Source: JAMXLO01 sp037201625
GTDB lineage: Bacteria; Pseudomonadota; Alphaproteobacteria; Acetobacterales; Acetobacteraceae
Direction: 5' to 3'
Length of the DNA: 64,000 bases
Assembly (NCBI GenBank): GCA_037201625.1
Contig: JBBCGR010000003.1
Span: 1,736,001-1,800,000 of the forward strand
The notes beneath the pieces are model-generated. The model was not told the DNA's origin, ran no database searches, and saw only the letters and a list, made by a program, of their open reading frames with translations. Within the stretch, counting starts at the first letter, position 1; the number at the start of each line of letters is the position of its first letter. This document shows, in pieces, positions 8,308-17,129 of the stretch. The translations under genes and the position numbers were made by a program.

Positions 8308-8385
8308 CGTCATGACCGGCGCAGGCCGGTTATCCACGTCGTCCTGTGCTGCGTGAAGGACGTGGATGGCCAGGCCATGCCATGA
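8308..8385. repeat. Dispersed palindromic repeat, family C, copy 2
   Basis: GTCATGACCGGCGCAGGCC...TATCCACGTC pairs imperfectly with GACGTGGATGGCC...GCCATGAC, giving a long inverted repeat. It shares the GACGTGGATGGCC core with 4590-4668. It lies in the 259-bp gap between two co-directional genes, where it could act as a transcript-end or mRNA-stability hairpin. Confidence 0.6.
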
Positions 8386-8467
8386 CGACGCACGATGGAT
8401 GTCGGTTCCGGGCTGGGCCATGACGTGAACCCCCGTTCTCCTTCATCACGTTAGGGCCTGTGGGGCC

Positions 8468-9829
8468 ATGAGCCTGCTCACCCGCGCACCGTCCGGCGCC
8501 GCCGCGGGCAACGAGTTCCGCGACGGCTGGCCGGTGGTGCTGGCCTGCTTCGGCGTCGCGACCTTTGCCTGGGGCTTCGGCTTCTACGGCCAGTCGGTGT
8601 TCCTCGCGGAACTGCATGCGACGCGCGGCTGGCCGACCTCGCTGATCGCATCGGCCACCACCCTGTACTATCTGATGAGCGCGCTGCTGCTGGCCCGCGT
8701 GCACCGGGTGCTCGAAACGGTCGGGCCGCGGCTGACCTTGGCGGCCGGCGTGGCGATCCTGGCGGCCGGTGCGATCGGCATCAGCCGCGTCCAGGCGCCG
8801 TGGCAGCTTTTCCTGTGCAGCCTGGTCATGGCGGCGGGCTGGGCGACGACCACGACCACGGCGATCGCGCTGACCCTGGCGCGCTGGTTCGACCTCCGGC
8901 GCGGGTTGGCGCTGAGCCTGGCGCTGACCGGCGCCAGTGCCGGCGGCTTCATCGTGGCGCCGCTGCTGGTCCGCCTCGTGCAACTTCTCGGCCTCGAGCA
9001 GGCGGTGCTGCTGCTCGCCCTCGGCGGGCTGGCGATCCTGCTGCCGCTGGTGCTGGCCGGCATCGGTCGCCCAGCGCCCTCCGCCCGGCCGCCACCGGCC
9101 AGGTCGCCACCGGCCAGGTCGCCACTCGCCCGCCCGCCATCTGCCCCGTTGCCACCCGCCGCACTGCCATCCGCGCCGACCGGCGACGCGGCAATCCTCG
9201 AGTCGCGCACGGCGCCCGCCAGCCAGGCGGCGGCGCTGCGCAGCCGGCATGTCTGGAGCGTGGCGCTGCCCTTCGCGCTGGCGCTCGCGGCGCAGGTCGG
9301 CTTCATCGTGCACCAGGTGGCGTTCCTGCTGCCGCGTCTCGGCAGCGACGGCGCCGGCAACGCGATCGCCGCCACCGCGATCGCCGCGGCTATCGGCCGG
9401 CTGGCCTTGGCCCCGCTGATCGACCGGCTGGACCAGCGGATCGCCGCGGCCGGCAGCTTCGCCTCGCAAGCGGCGGGTCTCTTCGCCATGCTGCTGCTGC
9501 CGGATGAGGCCGCGGTCCTCTATGCCGGCAGCGTGGTGTTCGGGCTGTCGGTCGGCAACGTCATCACCCTGCCGGCACTGATCATCCAGCGCGAGTTCGC
9601 GCCGCATGCCTACGGCATCGTGGTCGGTTTCAGTTCCATGGTGAGCCAGGCGACGCTCGCCTTCGGCCCGGCCGTGCTGGGGCTGGCGCGCGACGCGACC
9701 GGTTCCTATCGCGCCGCGCTGCTGGTCTGCATCGCGCTGCAACTTGCCGCCGCGGTGCTCGTGCTGCGCCGGCCCAGGGGTGCCGCGCCCAGGCTCGCGG
9801 CGTCCAGGGTCGTCGCGCCCGGGGGTTGA
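8468..9829 (+). CDS. MFS transporter with proline-rich central loop
   Basis: An intact 453-residue membrane protein with 12 predicted helices of the monocarboxylate-porter type (GFGFYGQSVFLAEL in TM1, TTTTTAIALTLARWFDLRRG in TM4-5). An unusual 30-residue loop between TM6 and TM7 is built from degenerate PPARS-like pentapeptides encoded by a 15-bp tandem array. Such a linker joins the two six-helix halves and tolerates length changes. The C-terminal tail is long and arginine/alanine-rich. It is followed 67 bp later by a second MFS gene of similar type. Substrate unknown, probably an organic anion. Confidence 0.82.
   Translation: MSLLTRAPSGAAAGNEFRDGWPVVLACFGVATFAWGFGFYGQSVFLAELHATRGWPTSLIASATTLYYLMSALLLARVHRVLETVGPRLTLAAGVAILAAGAIGISRVQAPWQLFLCSLVMAAGWATTTTTAIALTLARWFDLRRGLALSLALTGASAGGFIVAPLLVRLVQLLGLEQAVLLLALGGLAILLPLVLAGIGRPAPSARPPPARSPPARSPLARPPSAPLPPAALPSAPTGDAAILESRTAPASQAAALRSRHVWSVALPFALALAAQVGFIVHQVAFLLPRLGSDGAGNAIAATAIAAAIGRLALAPLIDRLDQRIAAAGSFASQAAGLFAMLLLPDEAAVLYAGSVVFGLSVGNVITLPALIIQREFAPHAYGIVVGFSSMVSQATLAFGPAVLGLARDATGSYRAALLVCIALQLAAAVLVLRRPRGAAPRLAASRVVAPGG
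9091..9180 (+). repeat. Degenerate 15-bp tandem array (six units) coding for the MFS loop
   Basis: Six consecutive 15-bp units all begin with GCCA. Units 1 and 2 are identical (GCCACCGGCCAGGTC) and units 3-6 diverge progressively. They encode the proline-rich pentapeptide loop of the MFS protein at 8468-9829. Confidence 0.75.
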
Positions 9830-9896
9830 GGCGCGTCCGCGCGGCGCGCACACTCGCCGCCGTGGGGCACCGGCCCGAAGCAGCGAGGCAGAACGC

Positions 9897-11120
9897 GTGA
9901 CCGCCCCACTGACGATCAGCCCGACCGCCCGCCAGTCCGGGCTGCTGCTGGGCGCCGCGTTCATCACCTTCTCGGTCGGCGCGGCCTGCATGCACTCCTA
10001 CACCGTCTTCCTCGTCGCCTTCATCGAGGCGTTCGGCTGGACGCGCGCGCAGAGTTCGCTGGCCTACTCGGTGTCGCAGATGATGAGCGGGGTGACCTCG
10101 CCGCTGGTCGGCGTGCTGGTGGACCGCCTCGGGCCGCGCCGGCTGGTGCTGATCGGCGGTGCCCTGCTGGCCGCCGGCCTGGTCGCCACCTCGTTCTCCC
10201 ACGCGCTGTGGCAGGTGGTGCTGCTGTACGGCGTGGTGATGACGCTGGGCGCCAATTGCCTGGGCCTGGTCGTGTTCGTCCCGCTGCTGTCGCGCCGCTT
10301 CGTGCGCAACCGCGGCATGGCGGTCTCCGTCGTGCAGTCGGCCAACGGCTTTGCCCGCGCCTTCTCGGCGCCGCTGTCGCAGATGCTGATCGACGGCTTC
10401 GGCTGGCGCGGCGCGTACCTCGCGCAGGGCGGCTTCATGGCGCTGGCGTTCCTGCCGCTGGCGGCGATGTTCCGCCGCGAGGAGTCGGAGCGCGCGGCGA
10501 TGGCGGCCGGCCGGGCGGCGCCGGCGGGCGGCTGGACGCTGCGGCGCGCGATGCGGACACCGCATTTCTGGCTGCTGTCGCTGGTCTACGTGTTCACCGG
10601 CCTCGGCAGCTTCCTGGTGGCGCTGCACCAGCTTGCCTTCGCCGTTACGATCGGGTTCGACAAGCTGTACGCGGCCTATGTGCTGGGGCTCGGCGCCTTC
10701 CTGTCGCTGCCCGGGGTGATCGTCACCGGCACGCTGTCCGACTATGTCGGGCGCGAGGTCTCCGCGGTGGTGACCTACGGCACCTCGATCTTCGGCGTGG
10801 CCTGCGCGATGCTGATCACCTCGCCCGACCAGCATCTGCTGCTGTGGCTGCATTCGTGCTTCTTCGGGCTGACCTGGGGCGCGCGCGGTCCGGCGATCAC
10901 CGCGAAGACCGCCGACCTGTTCCCCGGGCCGCATCTCGGCACCATCCTGGGCGTGATCACCATCGGCACCGGGATCGGCGCGGCCGCGGGGTCGTGGCTG
11001 GCGGGCTGGACCTTCGACGTCACCGGCAGCTACCAAGTGGCGTTCGGCCTCTCGATCTTTTTCTATCTCTGCGGCAGCGTGGCGTTCTGGGCGCTGCGCC
11101 GCCCTCCGGTGGTGGACTGA
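9897..11120 (+). CDS. MFS transporter, monocarboxylate/OFA-like
   Basis: A 407-residue protein from the GTG at 9897 (in-frame sequence upstream is low-complexity tail shared with the previous gene and is not needed). Twelve helices are predicted. GAAFITFSVGAACMHSYTVF starts TM1, VDRLGPRRL is the loop 2-3 motif, and GTLSDYVGREVSAV the loop 8-9 motif. Late residues TWGARGPAITAKTADLFPG resemble monocarboxylate porters. It follows another MFS gene of the same broad type, suggesting an old duplication or two related uptake functions. No enzyme is coupled to it, so the substrate is open. Confidence 0.82.
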   Translation: MTAPLTISPTARQSGLLLGAAFITFSVGAACMHSYTVFLVAFIEAFGWTRAQSSLAYSVSQMMSGVTSPLVGVLVDRLGPRRLVLIGGALLAAGLVATSFSHALWQVVLLYGVVMTLGANCLGLVVFVPLLSRRFVRNRGMAVSVVQSANGFARAFSAPLSQMLIDGFGWRGAYLAQGGFMALAFLPLAAMFRREESERAAMAAGRAAPAGGWTLRRAMRTPHFWLLSLVYVFTGLGSFLVALHQLAFAVTIGFDKLYAAYVLGLGAFLSLPGVIVTGTLSDYVGREVSAVVTYGTSIFGVACAMLITSPDQHLLLWLHSCFFGLTWGARGPAITAKTADLFPGPHLGTILGVITIGTGIGAAAGSWLAGWTFDVTGSYQVAFGLSIFFYLCGSVAFWALRRPPVVD

Positions 11121-11428
11121 CCCGCACCGCCGCGGGGCGATCGAATCCGTCCCGCTGCGGCGACATTACGTGGGAGATAATAGTCTTCTATCGGAATGAC
11201 GGGCCGATCGGCCAGTCGGGCACTGGGGAAAAGCCGACATCGGCCTGACCGGGTGGCGGTTCGGCACAACCACGGCGCAATCACGCACGGATGGACAATT
11301 TCGTTGCGAACTCGGTGGTTATCGCCCGGTTCGGGTGCGGATTGAGGACCCTCGGATGGGAAAACCGCTGGCATCGGCTTCATCAGATCGCTAGAACTTG
11401 ATCGGTTCCTTGGGATGGATTGCGCGCG
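11121..11428. other. Intergenic region, 308 bp
   Basis: Begins with a weak GC-rich dyad (CCGCCGCGGGG...CCCGCTGCGG) that may end transcription of the MFS gene. It then becomes less GC-rich (around GGAGATAATAGTCTTCTATC). No open reading frame, RNA gene or clear promoter was identified; the promoter of the small lipoprotein must lie here. Confidence 0.4.
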
Positions 11429-11629
11429 ATGCGTCTGGCTGCAGTTCTGCTCACCGCCCTTTGCCTCGCCGGTTGCGGCACATCGTCGCCCGCACCATCG
11501 GAACAGGGGCTCGTCCGGTATGATGAGAACTGGCGGCAGCGGCAGGCCGTGCTGGACGCCGAGGCGATCATCGAGGGCATGACCCAGGCGCGCCAGCGCC
11601 GCGAAGCCGTTGCCCGCACCGCCCGCTAG
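11429..11629 (+). CDS. Small lipoprotein, function unknown
   Basis: A 66-residue protein. The ATG at 11429 gives a compact signal peptide ending in the lipobox LAGC, so the mature lipoprotein begins at a cysteine near residue 16. The mature part is only about 50 residues, polar, with an R/Q/E-rich helical segment (YDENWRQRQAVLDAEAIIEG). A TTG three codons upstream is an alternative start. Small alphaproteobacterial lipoproteins of this sort are often called hypothetical or entericidin-like by length alone; the sequence does not support a specific name. The stop codon lies at the first base of the family B repeat. Confidence 0.6.
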   Translation: MRLAAVLLTALCLAGCGTSSPAPSEQGLVRYDENWRQRQAVLDAEAIIEGMTQARQRREAVARTAR

Positions 11630-11832
11630 CGTGATCCGTACAGGTGGAATCACCGGAGCGGTGAATCACGCTCTCAGACAATGAGCTAGAGCGGATTCCG
11701 TGAGCCTACACGAACGGAATCTGCTCTAGAGCGTGATCCGTACAGGTGGAATCACCGAAGCGGTGAATCACGCTCTCAGACATCGAGCTAGGGCGGGTTC
11801 CGTGAGCCTACCCGAACGGATCACGCTCTAGG
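11627..11832. repeat. Dispersed palindromic repeat, family B, two tandem copies
   Basis: Two units of about 102 bp. Each has hairpin 1 (AGCGTGATCC...GAATCACGCTCT with an inner GGTG/CACC dyad) and hairpin 2 (GAGCGG[AG]TTCCGTGAGCC...CGAACGGA). A third, diverged copy is at 48025-48131. The paired arms and intergenic position are typical of REP/BIME-like elements. The first copy overlaps the stop codon of the small lipoprotein gene. Confidence 0.85.
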
Positions 11833-11959
11833 ACCAGCATCAGGAGACGCGTGCTCGCCTGACCCGCGCCATCGCCGCGCGGGTAGCGTTCTTACCGCCC
11901 AAGCAGTCCCGCCCGATCCGCGCCGCCGGCAGCCGCGCCGCCGACAGCCGCCCGCCGGA

Positions 11960-14347
11960 CTACCCGACCGGACCGACCACCGCGACCGAGTGGTCCTGGC
12001 CCAGCCAGACGCCATCGTCCAGGGTCATCCAGGTGAACACGATGCTCTGGCCCGCCACCAGCCCCTCGGTGCTCAGATCGACCGTGTGGATGTCGAGCCC
12101 GGTATCGCGCGTCTGGGCGTCGCAGCGGCTCTGCCAGCCGTCGATGCTCCAATGCACCAGCGCCGCACGCGGCAGGTCGAGCCGCAGCACGCGGCCCGCC
12201 GGGATGGTCGGCGTGCGCCAGTCGGGCCGCCAGGGCCGGCACCGCGCGCCGCGCTTCTCCCGCAGATAGCGGCGCACCGTCTGCGGCGGCCGGTCGAACA
12301 CCGCCCCGTCCGACAGCGAGCGCAGCAGCTTGATGTGCTCGGCATGCGCCCAGACCAGCGGCATCGCGGAACCACTCGGCTCGCCCGGCCGCAGCTCCAG
12401 CCCGGGGATCGCCGGCGCGTCCCACACCTGCTCGGGCAGCAGCCGTCCGGGACTGGCGCTGGCCTCCAGCGTCTCGAGCAGCTTCGCAGCCTCCGCCCGG
12501 CGCCCCGCCGCCAGTTCGAAATGCGCCCGCTCGCCGGCCAGCAGCGGCCACACCCGGCCCACCCCGGTGCCGTCATACGGCCGCCCATCGTCATACTCGC
12601 CGTAGCCGTCGCCGTTGTAGCGCCGCCAGCCCGGCCCATAGGGCAGGTCCACCCGCAGCACGTGGTCGATCACCTTAACCGTGTCCATCATCCGCGGATC
12701 GTCCGCGGCGCGCAGGCCGAACCGCACCAGCGCCAGCGCATCGGTGCTGATCAGCTCATCGGCCGCCACGCGCGAGGCCTCGGCGAAGCGGTTGCGCACC
12801 TCCACCGTGCCGCGGGTCTCGGCACGCGACTCGCCCGGCACGTCGGGCGCGATGCGGACATAATAGCCGGCCACGCCGACCTCATGGGCCAGCCGCGTGT
12901 CGGCGACGTAGATCCAGTCCTCGATCTGCTCGTTCCACGCATCGGCGGTCTCGCGCAGGAACTCGCCCACGCCCTCGACGTCGCATGCATCGGCGATGTC
13001 GGCGGCGGCGAGCAGGGCCGCGATCTGCACCGCGAGGGTGAACGGCGTGTAGCCGGCATTCTCCTCCCAGCGGTCCTGGCCGGTGCGCGGGCCGTGGCTG
13101 ATCACGAACCCGGCGGCGCGCGCCACCATCGGCCAGAACGCCGGCAGGACCGGACGCGCCACCGCACCCTCCCGCCAGGCCATGTCCAGCAGCAGCATCG
13201 GGAAGGCGCATTCGTCCAACTGGATGCCGTGCCAGTAGCCGGAGCCGTCCAGCCAGCAATTCTGCGGCCAGCTTCCGTCCTCCTCCTGGATGGCACGCAG
13301 GTAGCGCACGACGCGCAGCACCTCGTCATGCGCGCCGCAGGCCAGGAAGGCGCCGGCGGTCTGCGCCAGGTCGCGCGGCCACACCAGGTGGTAGCCGCCC
13401 AGGTCGTCATCGCCCTTGCTGCCGCCCCAGGGGATCGACAGGCTGGCGATCAGCCCGCCCGGGAAGGTCGGGCTCTCATGGCAGCGGAGCACGGCGGTGC
13501 TGACGCGGTAGACGTTGTGGCCGTCGACCTTGCGGTCGAGCGAGCGAAGCTGCGCCTGCCACGCGCGCCAGTGGGTGGCGTATTCCTCCAACTGCCGCTC
13601 GGGCGGGGTCTGCAGGCTGGCCCGCACGCGGAACGCCGCCTCGGTCGAACTGCGGCCGAAACCGACGACCAGGCGGAACTCCTCCTCCGGCGCAGCGATC
13701 TCGGCGGTCAGCGCGACGTTGCCATCGGCCGCCCGGTCGTAGGTCTCGGCCAGGTGGCCGGAGCGGTGCAGCGTCTGCCAGCCGTCCGAGGTGCCGACGA
13801 AGCCGACCGAGCGGGCGGGAAACGCGCGCGAGCAGCCCAGCGCCAGGCAGGTGCCGTCGCCCTCGGCGAACAGCAGGTGGTGGCCCTTGTACTCGCCAAG
13901 CCATCCCGTGTTGTGGGCGCCGCCGTTCACCAGGTGCGGGGCGAGCAGCGCGAACACCCGCAGCGGCCCGCCGGTCAGTACCTCGATCCGGATGTTCTGC
14001 ACCACGACATCGGCGCGCTGGTCGGTCAGCACGCTCTTGAGGATGCGGAAGCGGCCGCCGATGTGGGTGTTGACCAGTTGGAACGCCGGCACGCCATCCT
14101 CGAGCCGGGCGATCTCCGAGACGCAGTCGCGCTTCTCTTCGGCGAAGAAGCCGTCGCCGCCGGTGACGATCAGGCCGAAGTCGCGGGTGCAGGCCTGGTC
14201 GACGCGCGGATAGTAGATCTCGTCCAGGATGCCGTGGCTGAGCGTGAACCAGACGCGGCTGACCGGCGAGAGGGCGGTGCCGACGCCGCTCTTGGCGCTC
14301 GAGGTCCAGCGGGGGGCGATGCCCGGCCAGCCCGGCGCGTCGCTCAC
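11960..14347 (-). CDS. Glycoside hydrolase family 15 glucoamylase
   Basis: A 795-residue, intact GH15 glucan 1,4-alpha-glucosidase. Residues about 10-280 form the bacterial N-terminal beta-sandwich (glucodextranase-like), 300-690 the (alpha/alpha)6 catalytic barrel, and the last 100 a small beta domain. Conserved catalytic segments are GYHLVWPRDLAQTAGAF, RWEENAGYTPF and LLPEQVWD; the last holds the general base glutamate known in this family. No signal peptide is visible, so it probably acts on internal glycogen or maltodextrins, releasing glucose from non-reducing ends. It lies 15 bp downstream of a diguanylate cyclase on the same strand and is likely co-transcribed with it. Confidence 0.9.
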   Translation of the reverse strand: MSDAPGWPGIAPRWTSSAKSGVGTALSPVSRVWFTLSHGILDEIYYPRVDQACTRDFGLIVTGGDGFFAEEKRDCVSEIARLEDGVPAFQLVNTHIGGRFRILKSVLTDQRADVVVQNIRIEVLTGGPLRVFALLAPHLVNGGAHNTGWLGEYKGHHLLFAEGDGTCLALGCSRAFPARSVGFVGTSDGWQTLHRSGHLAETYDRAADGNVALTAEIAAPEEEFRLVVGFGRSSTEAAFRVRASLQTPPERQLEEYATHWRAWQAQLRSLDRKVDGHNVYRVSTAVLRCHESPTFPGGLIASLSIPWGGSKGDDDLGGYHLVWPRDLAQTAGAFLACGAHDEVLRVVRYLRAIQEEDGSWPQNCWLDGSGYWHGIQLDECAFPMLLLDMAWREGAVARPVLPAFWPMVARAAGFVISHGPRTGQDRWEENAGYTPFTLAVQIAALLAAADIADACDVEGVGEFLRETADAWNEQIEDWIYVADTRLAHEVGVAGYYVRIAPDVPGESRAETRGTVEVRNRFAEASRVAADELISTDALALVRFGLRAADDPRMMDTVKVIDHVLRVDLPYGPGWRRYNGDGYGEYDDGRPYDGTGVGRVWPLLAGERAHFELAAGRRAEAAKLLETLEASASPGRLLPEQVWDAPAIPGLELRPGEPSGSAMPLVWAHAEHIKLLRSLSDGAVFDRPPQTVRRYLREKRGARCRPWRPDWRTPTIPAGRVLRLDLPRAALVHWSIDGWQSRCDAQTRDTGLDIHTVDLSTEGLVAGQSIVFTWMTLDDGVWLGQDHSVAVVGPVG

Positions 14348-14362
14348 GCCGCGATCCTCGGG

Positions 14363-15931
14363 CTATTCGGCCGGCACCAGGGTCGATGCCGGCGGGGTAG
14401 TTTCATGCGCAGCCCTGACACAGTTCCGCCCCTCCCGCTTCGCCCGGTAGAGCGCCTTGTCCACCCGGGCCAGCATCATGTCCATCGAATCGCCCGCCGC
14501 ATAGGCGGTGACGCCGATGCTGACGGTGACCCGCGTGCCATCGTCCGGCGTGAAGAGCGCCCGGTCGGCGATCGTCGCCCGCAGCCCCTCCGCCAGTTCT
14601 ATGGCATCCTCCATTTCGCAGTTATGTGCCAGAATGATCAATTCCTCGCCGCCCCAGCGGCACACCACGTCGGTTTCCCGCAGCACGCCCATGGTCGCCT
14701 CCGCCACGCTGCGGATCACCTCGTCGCCGCGCAGATGGCCGAGCGTGTCGTTGATCTGCTTGAAATGGTCGATGTCGCAGAGCAGCAGCGCGAACGGCCG
14801 GAAGCCCCGCCGCCGCGAGCGCAGCAGATGGGCGATGCGGGCGTCGAACACCTGGCGGTTGGCGAGGCCCGTCAGCTTGTCGGTGGTCGCCATCACGTCG
14901 AGCTTGCGGTGGTAGACCGCGACCGCGCCCGCGACCGTGCCGGCGGTCAGGAAGATGATGCCGAAGCCGACCCACAGGTTCATCACCAGCGACGACCATA
15001 GCTCCTTGGTCGCCTCCGCCGCCGCCTGCTCGACCACCACGTACCAGCCCAGTTCGGGGATGTAGCGGGTGTCGAGCAGGTAGCTCTCGCCGTCGCGCTC
15101 GTACTCGAACTGGCCCTCCGGCGCATTCAGGATGCGGTCGGCGATCGGCCCCATGCCCGGCAGGTTGCGGATGCTCACGCCCGAGTGCGGCGCCTCGGCC
15201 GAGGTGACGGTGACCATGCCGGTCTTGTCGATGAAGTAGACGGTGCGGCGGAAATCGGTGCGGTACCGCTCCACGATGTGCTTCACCGAGTCGATGTTGA
15301 GCCCGACGCCGGTGACGCCCAGGAATTTCCCGTCGTAGTCGAGCACGCGGTAGTTGACGAAGATCGCGACGGTCCGGTCGGACGCCTGATCGTAGTCGAT
15401 GTTGATCTCATAGGGCGCCGTCATCGCCTTGACGCGGAAATACCAGACGTCGTCTGGGCTCTTCTCGTCGACGCTGCGGGACCTGCCGCTGAAATGGTAG
15501 TAGCGGCGGGTCGCGTCGGAGATCAGGAAGCTGGTGAAGACGCCGTATTTCTCGCGGATCGCCTCGAGGTAGCGCACGATGCGGTCGCTGCCCTGCTCGC
15601 CGGCGATCAGCCAGTCCTTGACGAAGGTGTCGGTCGCCATCTGCGAGGAGATGAACACCGGGCGGATCAGGTCGGACTGCACCTCGGAATAGATGTTGCT
15701 GCCGGTGAGCGGCAGTTCATTGTGCAGGATGGTGGTCTTCAGCGCGCGCACGGCGTCGCGGTAGCTCATGACGCTGGTGGCGCCGAAGCCCACGACCAGG
15801 ATGGCGACGACGACGCCGATCAGGCGGATGCGGAGCCAGGCGTTTGCGGTATCGGCCCAGCGGTTCCGCCCGCTCCAGCGCCAGCATCGCGGCTTGGGGC
15901 GGACAGGCCGCCGGGATATCACGTCTGGCAC
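14363..15931 (-). CDS. Membrane diguanylate cyclase with periplasmic Cache-type sensor
   Basis: 522 residues: a TM helix (about 36-58), a periplasmic dCache-like region to about 330 (DYDGKFLGVTGVGLNIDSV is a typical Cache strand set), a second TM helix (WVGFGIIFLTAGTVAGA), then a GGDEF domain. The active-site loop is RWGGEELIIL, a GGEEL variant that is still catalytically competent in the family. RETD five residues before it is an intact I-site for c-di-GMP feedback inhibition. It would make c-di-GMP from two GTP in response to a small periplasmic ligand. The downstream partner is a glucoamylase. The gene is divergent from yebC. Confidence 0.87.
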   Translation of the reverse strand: MPDVISRRPVRPKPRCWRWSGRNRWADTANAWLRIRLIGVVVAILVVGFGATSVMSYRDAVRALKTTILHNELPLTGSNIYSEVQSDLIRPVFISSQMATDTFVKDWLIAGEQGSDRIVRYLEAIREKYGVFTSFLISDATRRYYHFSGRSRSVDEKSPDDVWYFRVKAMTAPYEINIDYDQASDRTVAIFVNYRVLDYDGKFLGVTGVGLNIDSVKHIVERYRTDFRRTVYFIDKTGMVTVTSAEAPHSGVSIRNLPGMGPIADRILNAPEGQFEYERDGESYLLDTRYIPELGWYVVVEQAAAEATKELWSSLVMNLWVGFGIIFLTAGTVAGAVAVYHRKLDVMATTDKLTGLANRQVFDARIAHLLRSRRRGFRPFALLLCDIDHFKQINDTLGHLRGDEVIRSVAEATMGVLRETDVVCRWGGEELIILAHNCEMEDAIELAEGLRATIADRALFTPDDGTRVTVSIGVTAYAAGDSMDMMLARVDKALYRAKREGRNCVRAAHETTPPASTLVPAE

Positions 15932-16129
15932 TTCCTGCCTCGGTCGGGGATGGGTAAGCTTCGATCATAGGTGGCTATGACGGGTTTCGTCCTGGTTCCA
16001 TATGACAGAACGGAACGCGAATCACGGTCGCGGTTCCTGTTGCCGGGCCGCCGGCCGGGTTAGACTGATGCTGCCGTAACCTGGCGCACGATAGCCGAGC
16101 CACCATAACCGACCACAGCCGATTGGACC

Positions 16130-16879
16130 ATGGCAGGACATTCCCAGTTCAAGAATATCATGCACCGCAAGGGCGCGCAGGACGCGCGCCGCGGGCGGCA
16201 ATTCGCCAAGGTGATCCGCGAGATCACGGTGGCGGCGCGCCAGGGTCTGCCCGACCCAGCATCCAACCCGCGGCTGCGGGCGGCGATGGTGGCGGCGCGG
16301 CAGGCCAACATGCCGAAGGACACGGTGGACCGCGCGATCAAGAAGGCGGTCGGCGCCGGCGCGGGCGACGACTATGTCGAGGTCCGCTATGAGGGCTACG
16401 GCCCGGCGGGCGTGGCCGTCATCGTCGAGGCCCTGACCGATAACCGCAACCGCACCGCGTCCGACGTGCGATCGGCCTTCGCCAAGCATGGCGGCGCGCT
16501 GGGCGAGACCAACTCCGTGAGCTTCCTGTTCAACCGGCTGGGCGTGATCCGCTACCCGGCCGCCGCCGGGTCGGCCGACGACATGCTGGAGGCGGCGATC
16601 GAGGCGGGCGCGGACAATGTCGAGAGCGACGATGCGGGGCATGAGGTGACGGCGGCGCCGGAGGATTTCTTCGCGGTGCGCGATGCGCTGGAGGCGCGGT
16701 TCGGTGCGCCCGAGAGCGCGCGGCTGGACTGGCGCCCGACCACCAGCGTGACGCTGGACGAGGACCGTGCGGCGTCGCTGCTGAAGCTGCTGGACGTGCT
16801 GGACGAGAGCGACGACGTGCAGAACGTCTATGCCAATTTCGACATTCCGGACGCGGTGATGCAGAAGCTGTCGGCGTAA
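16130..16879 (+). CDS. yebC: YebC/PmpR-family protein
   Basis: A 249-residue protein with the family N-terminus MAGHSQFKNIMHRKGAQDA, then ARQANMPKDTVDRAIKKA and YEGYGPAGVAVIVEALTDNRN. Members were described as transcriptional regulators of quorum-sensing or recombination genes; more recent work links some to relief of ribosome stalling at proline stretches. In many alphaproteobacteria yebC directly precedes ruvC, but here 3.5 kb of unrelated genes lie between them. It ends at a good hairpin terminator. Proline-rich proteins such as TolA and the MFS loop are encoded in the window and would be natural clients of the translational role (inference). Confidence 0.93.
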   Translation: MAGHSQFKNIMHRKGAQDARRGRQFAKVIREITVAARQGLPDPASNPRLRAAMVAARQANMPKDTVDRAIKKAVGAGAGDDYVEVRYEGYGPAGVAVIVEALTDNRNRTASDVRSAFAKHGGALGETNSVSFLFNRLGVIRYPAAAGSADDMLEAAIEAGADNVESDDAGHEVTAAPEDFFAVRDALEARFGAPESARLDWRPTTSVTLDEDRAASLLKLLDVLDESDDVQNVYANFDIPDAVMQKLSA

Positions 16880-16896
16880 CGTTCTGCTGCGTGCGG

Positions 16897-16916
16897 GCCG
16901 CCAGGCCGGTGGCGGC
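16897..16916 (+). terminator. Hairpin after yebC
   Basis: GCCGCCA and TGGCGGC form a 7-bp perfect stem around a six-base loop, followed by CAGGTCATTTCTT, which is only partly T-rich. It lies 17 bp after the yebC stop. This supports yebC being monocistronic here and uncoupled from ruvCAB. Confidence 0.5.
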
Positions 16917-17129
16917 AGGTCATTTCTTGACGGTTGTCAGACAATCGCCCGCCAGAACATGCAAGAGCGGCGCGTGCAGGTGGCTGATGCAGTCACCAGC
17001 GGAGAGTTGTCCACAGCAATCTCGGACAGCGCGAGCGCGCTGGCTTGACGTATCATAAGCACCACGCCAGCATTACAGAGTCGCGGAGCGCGAGGTCCAG
17101 CCTCGTCTTCGCCGGTTCGGTGGAGCGAC

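Noticed and set aside
11990..15001. A 1003-codon open frame opposite the glucoamylase and diguanylate cyclase
   Set aside because: Mirror frame of two well-defined genes in GC-rich DNA; composition is biased to H, R, Q and A, with no domain.
16934..16944. TTGTCAGACAA palindrome downstream of yebC
   Set aside because: An 11-bp dyad alone with no associated promoter or regulator is expected by chance in this length.
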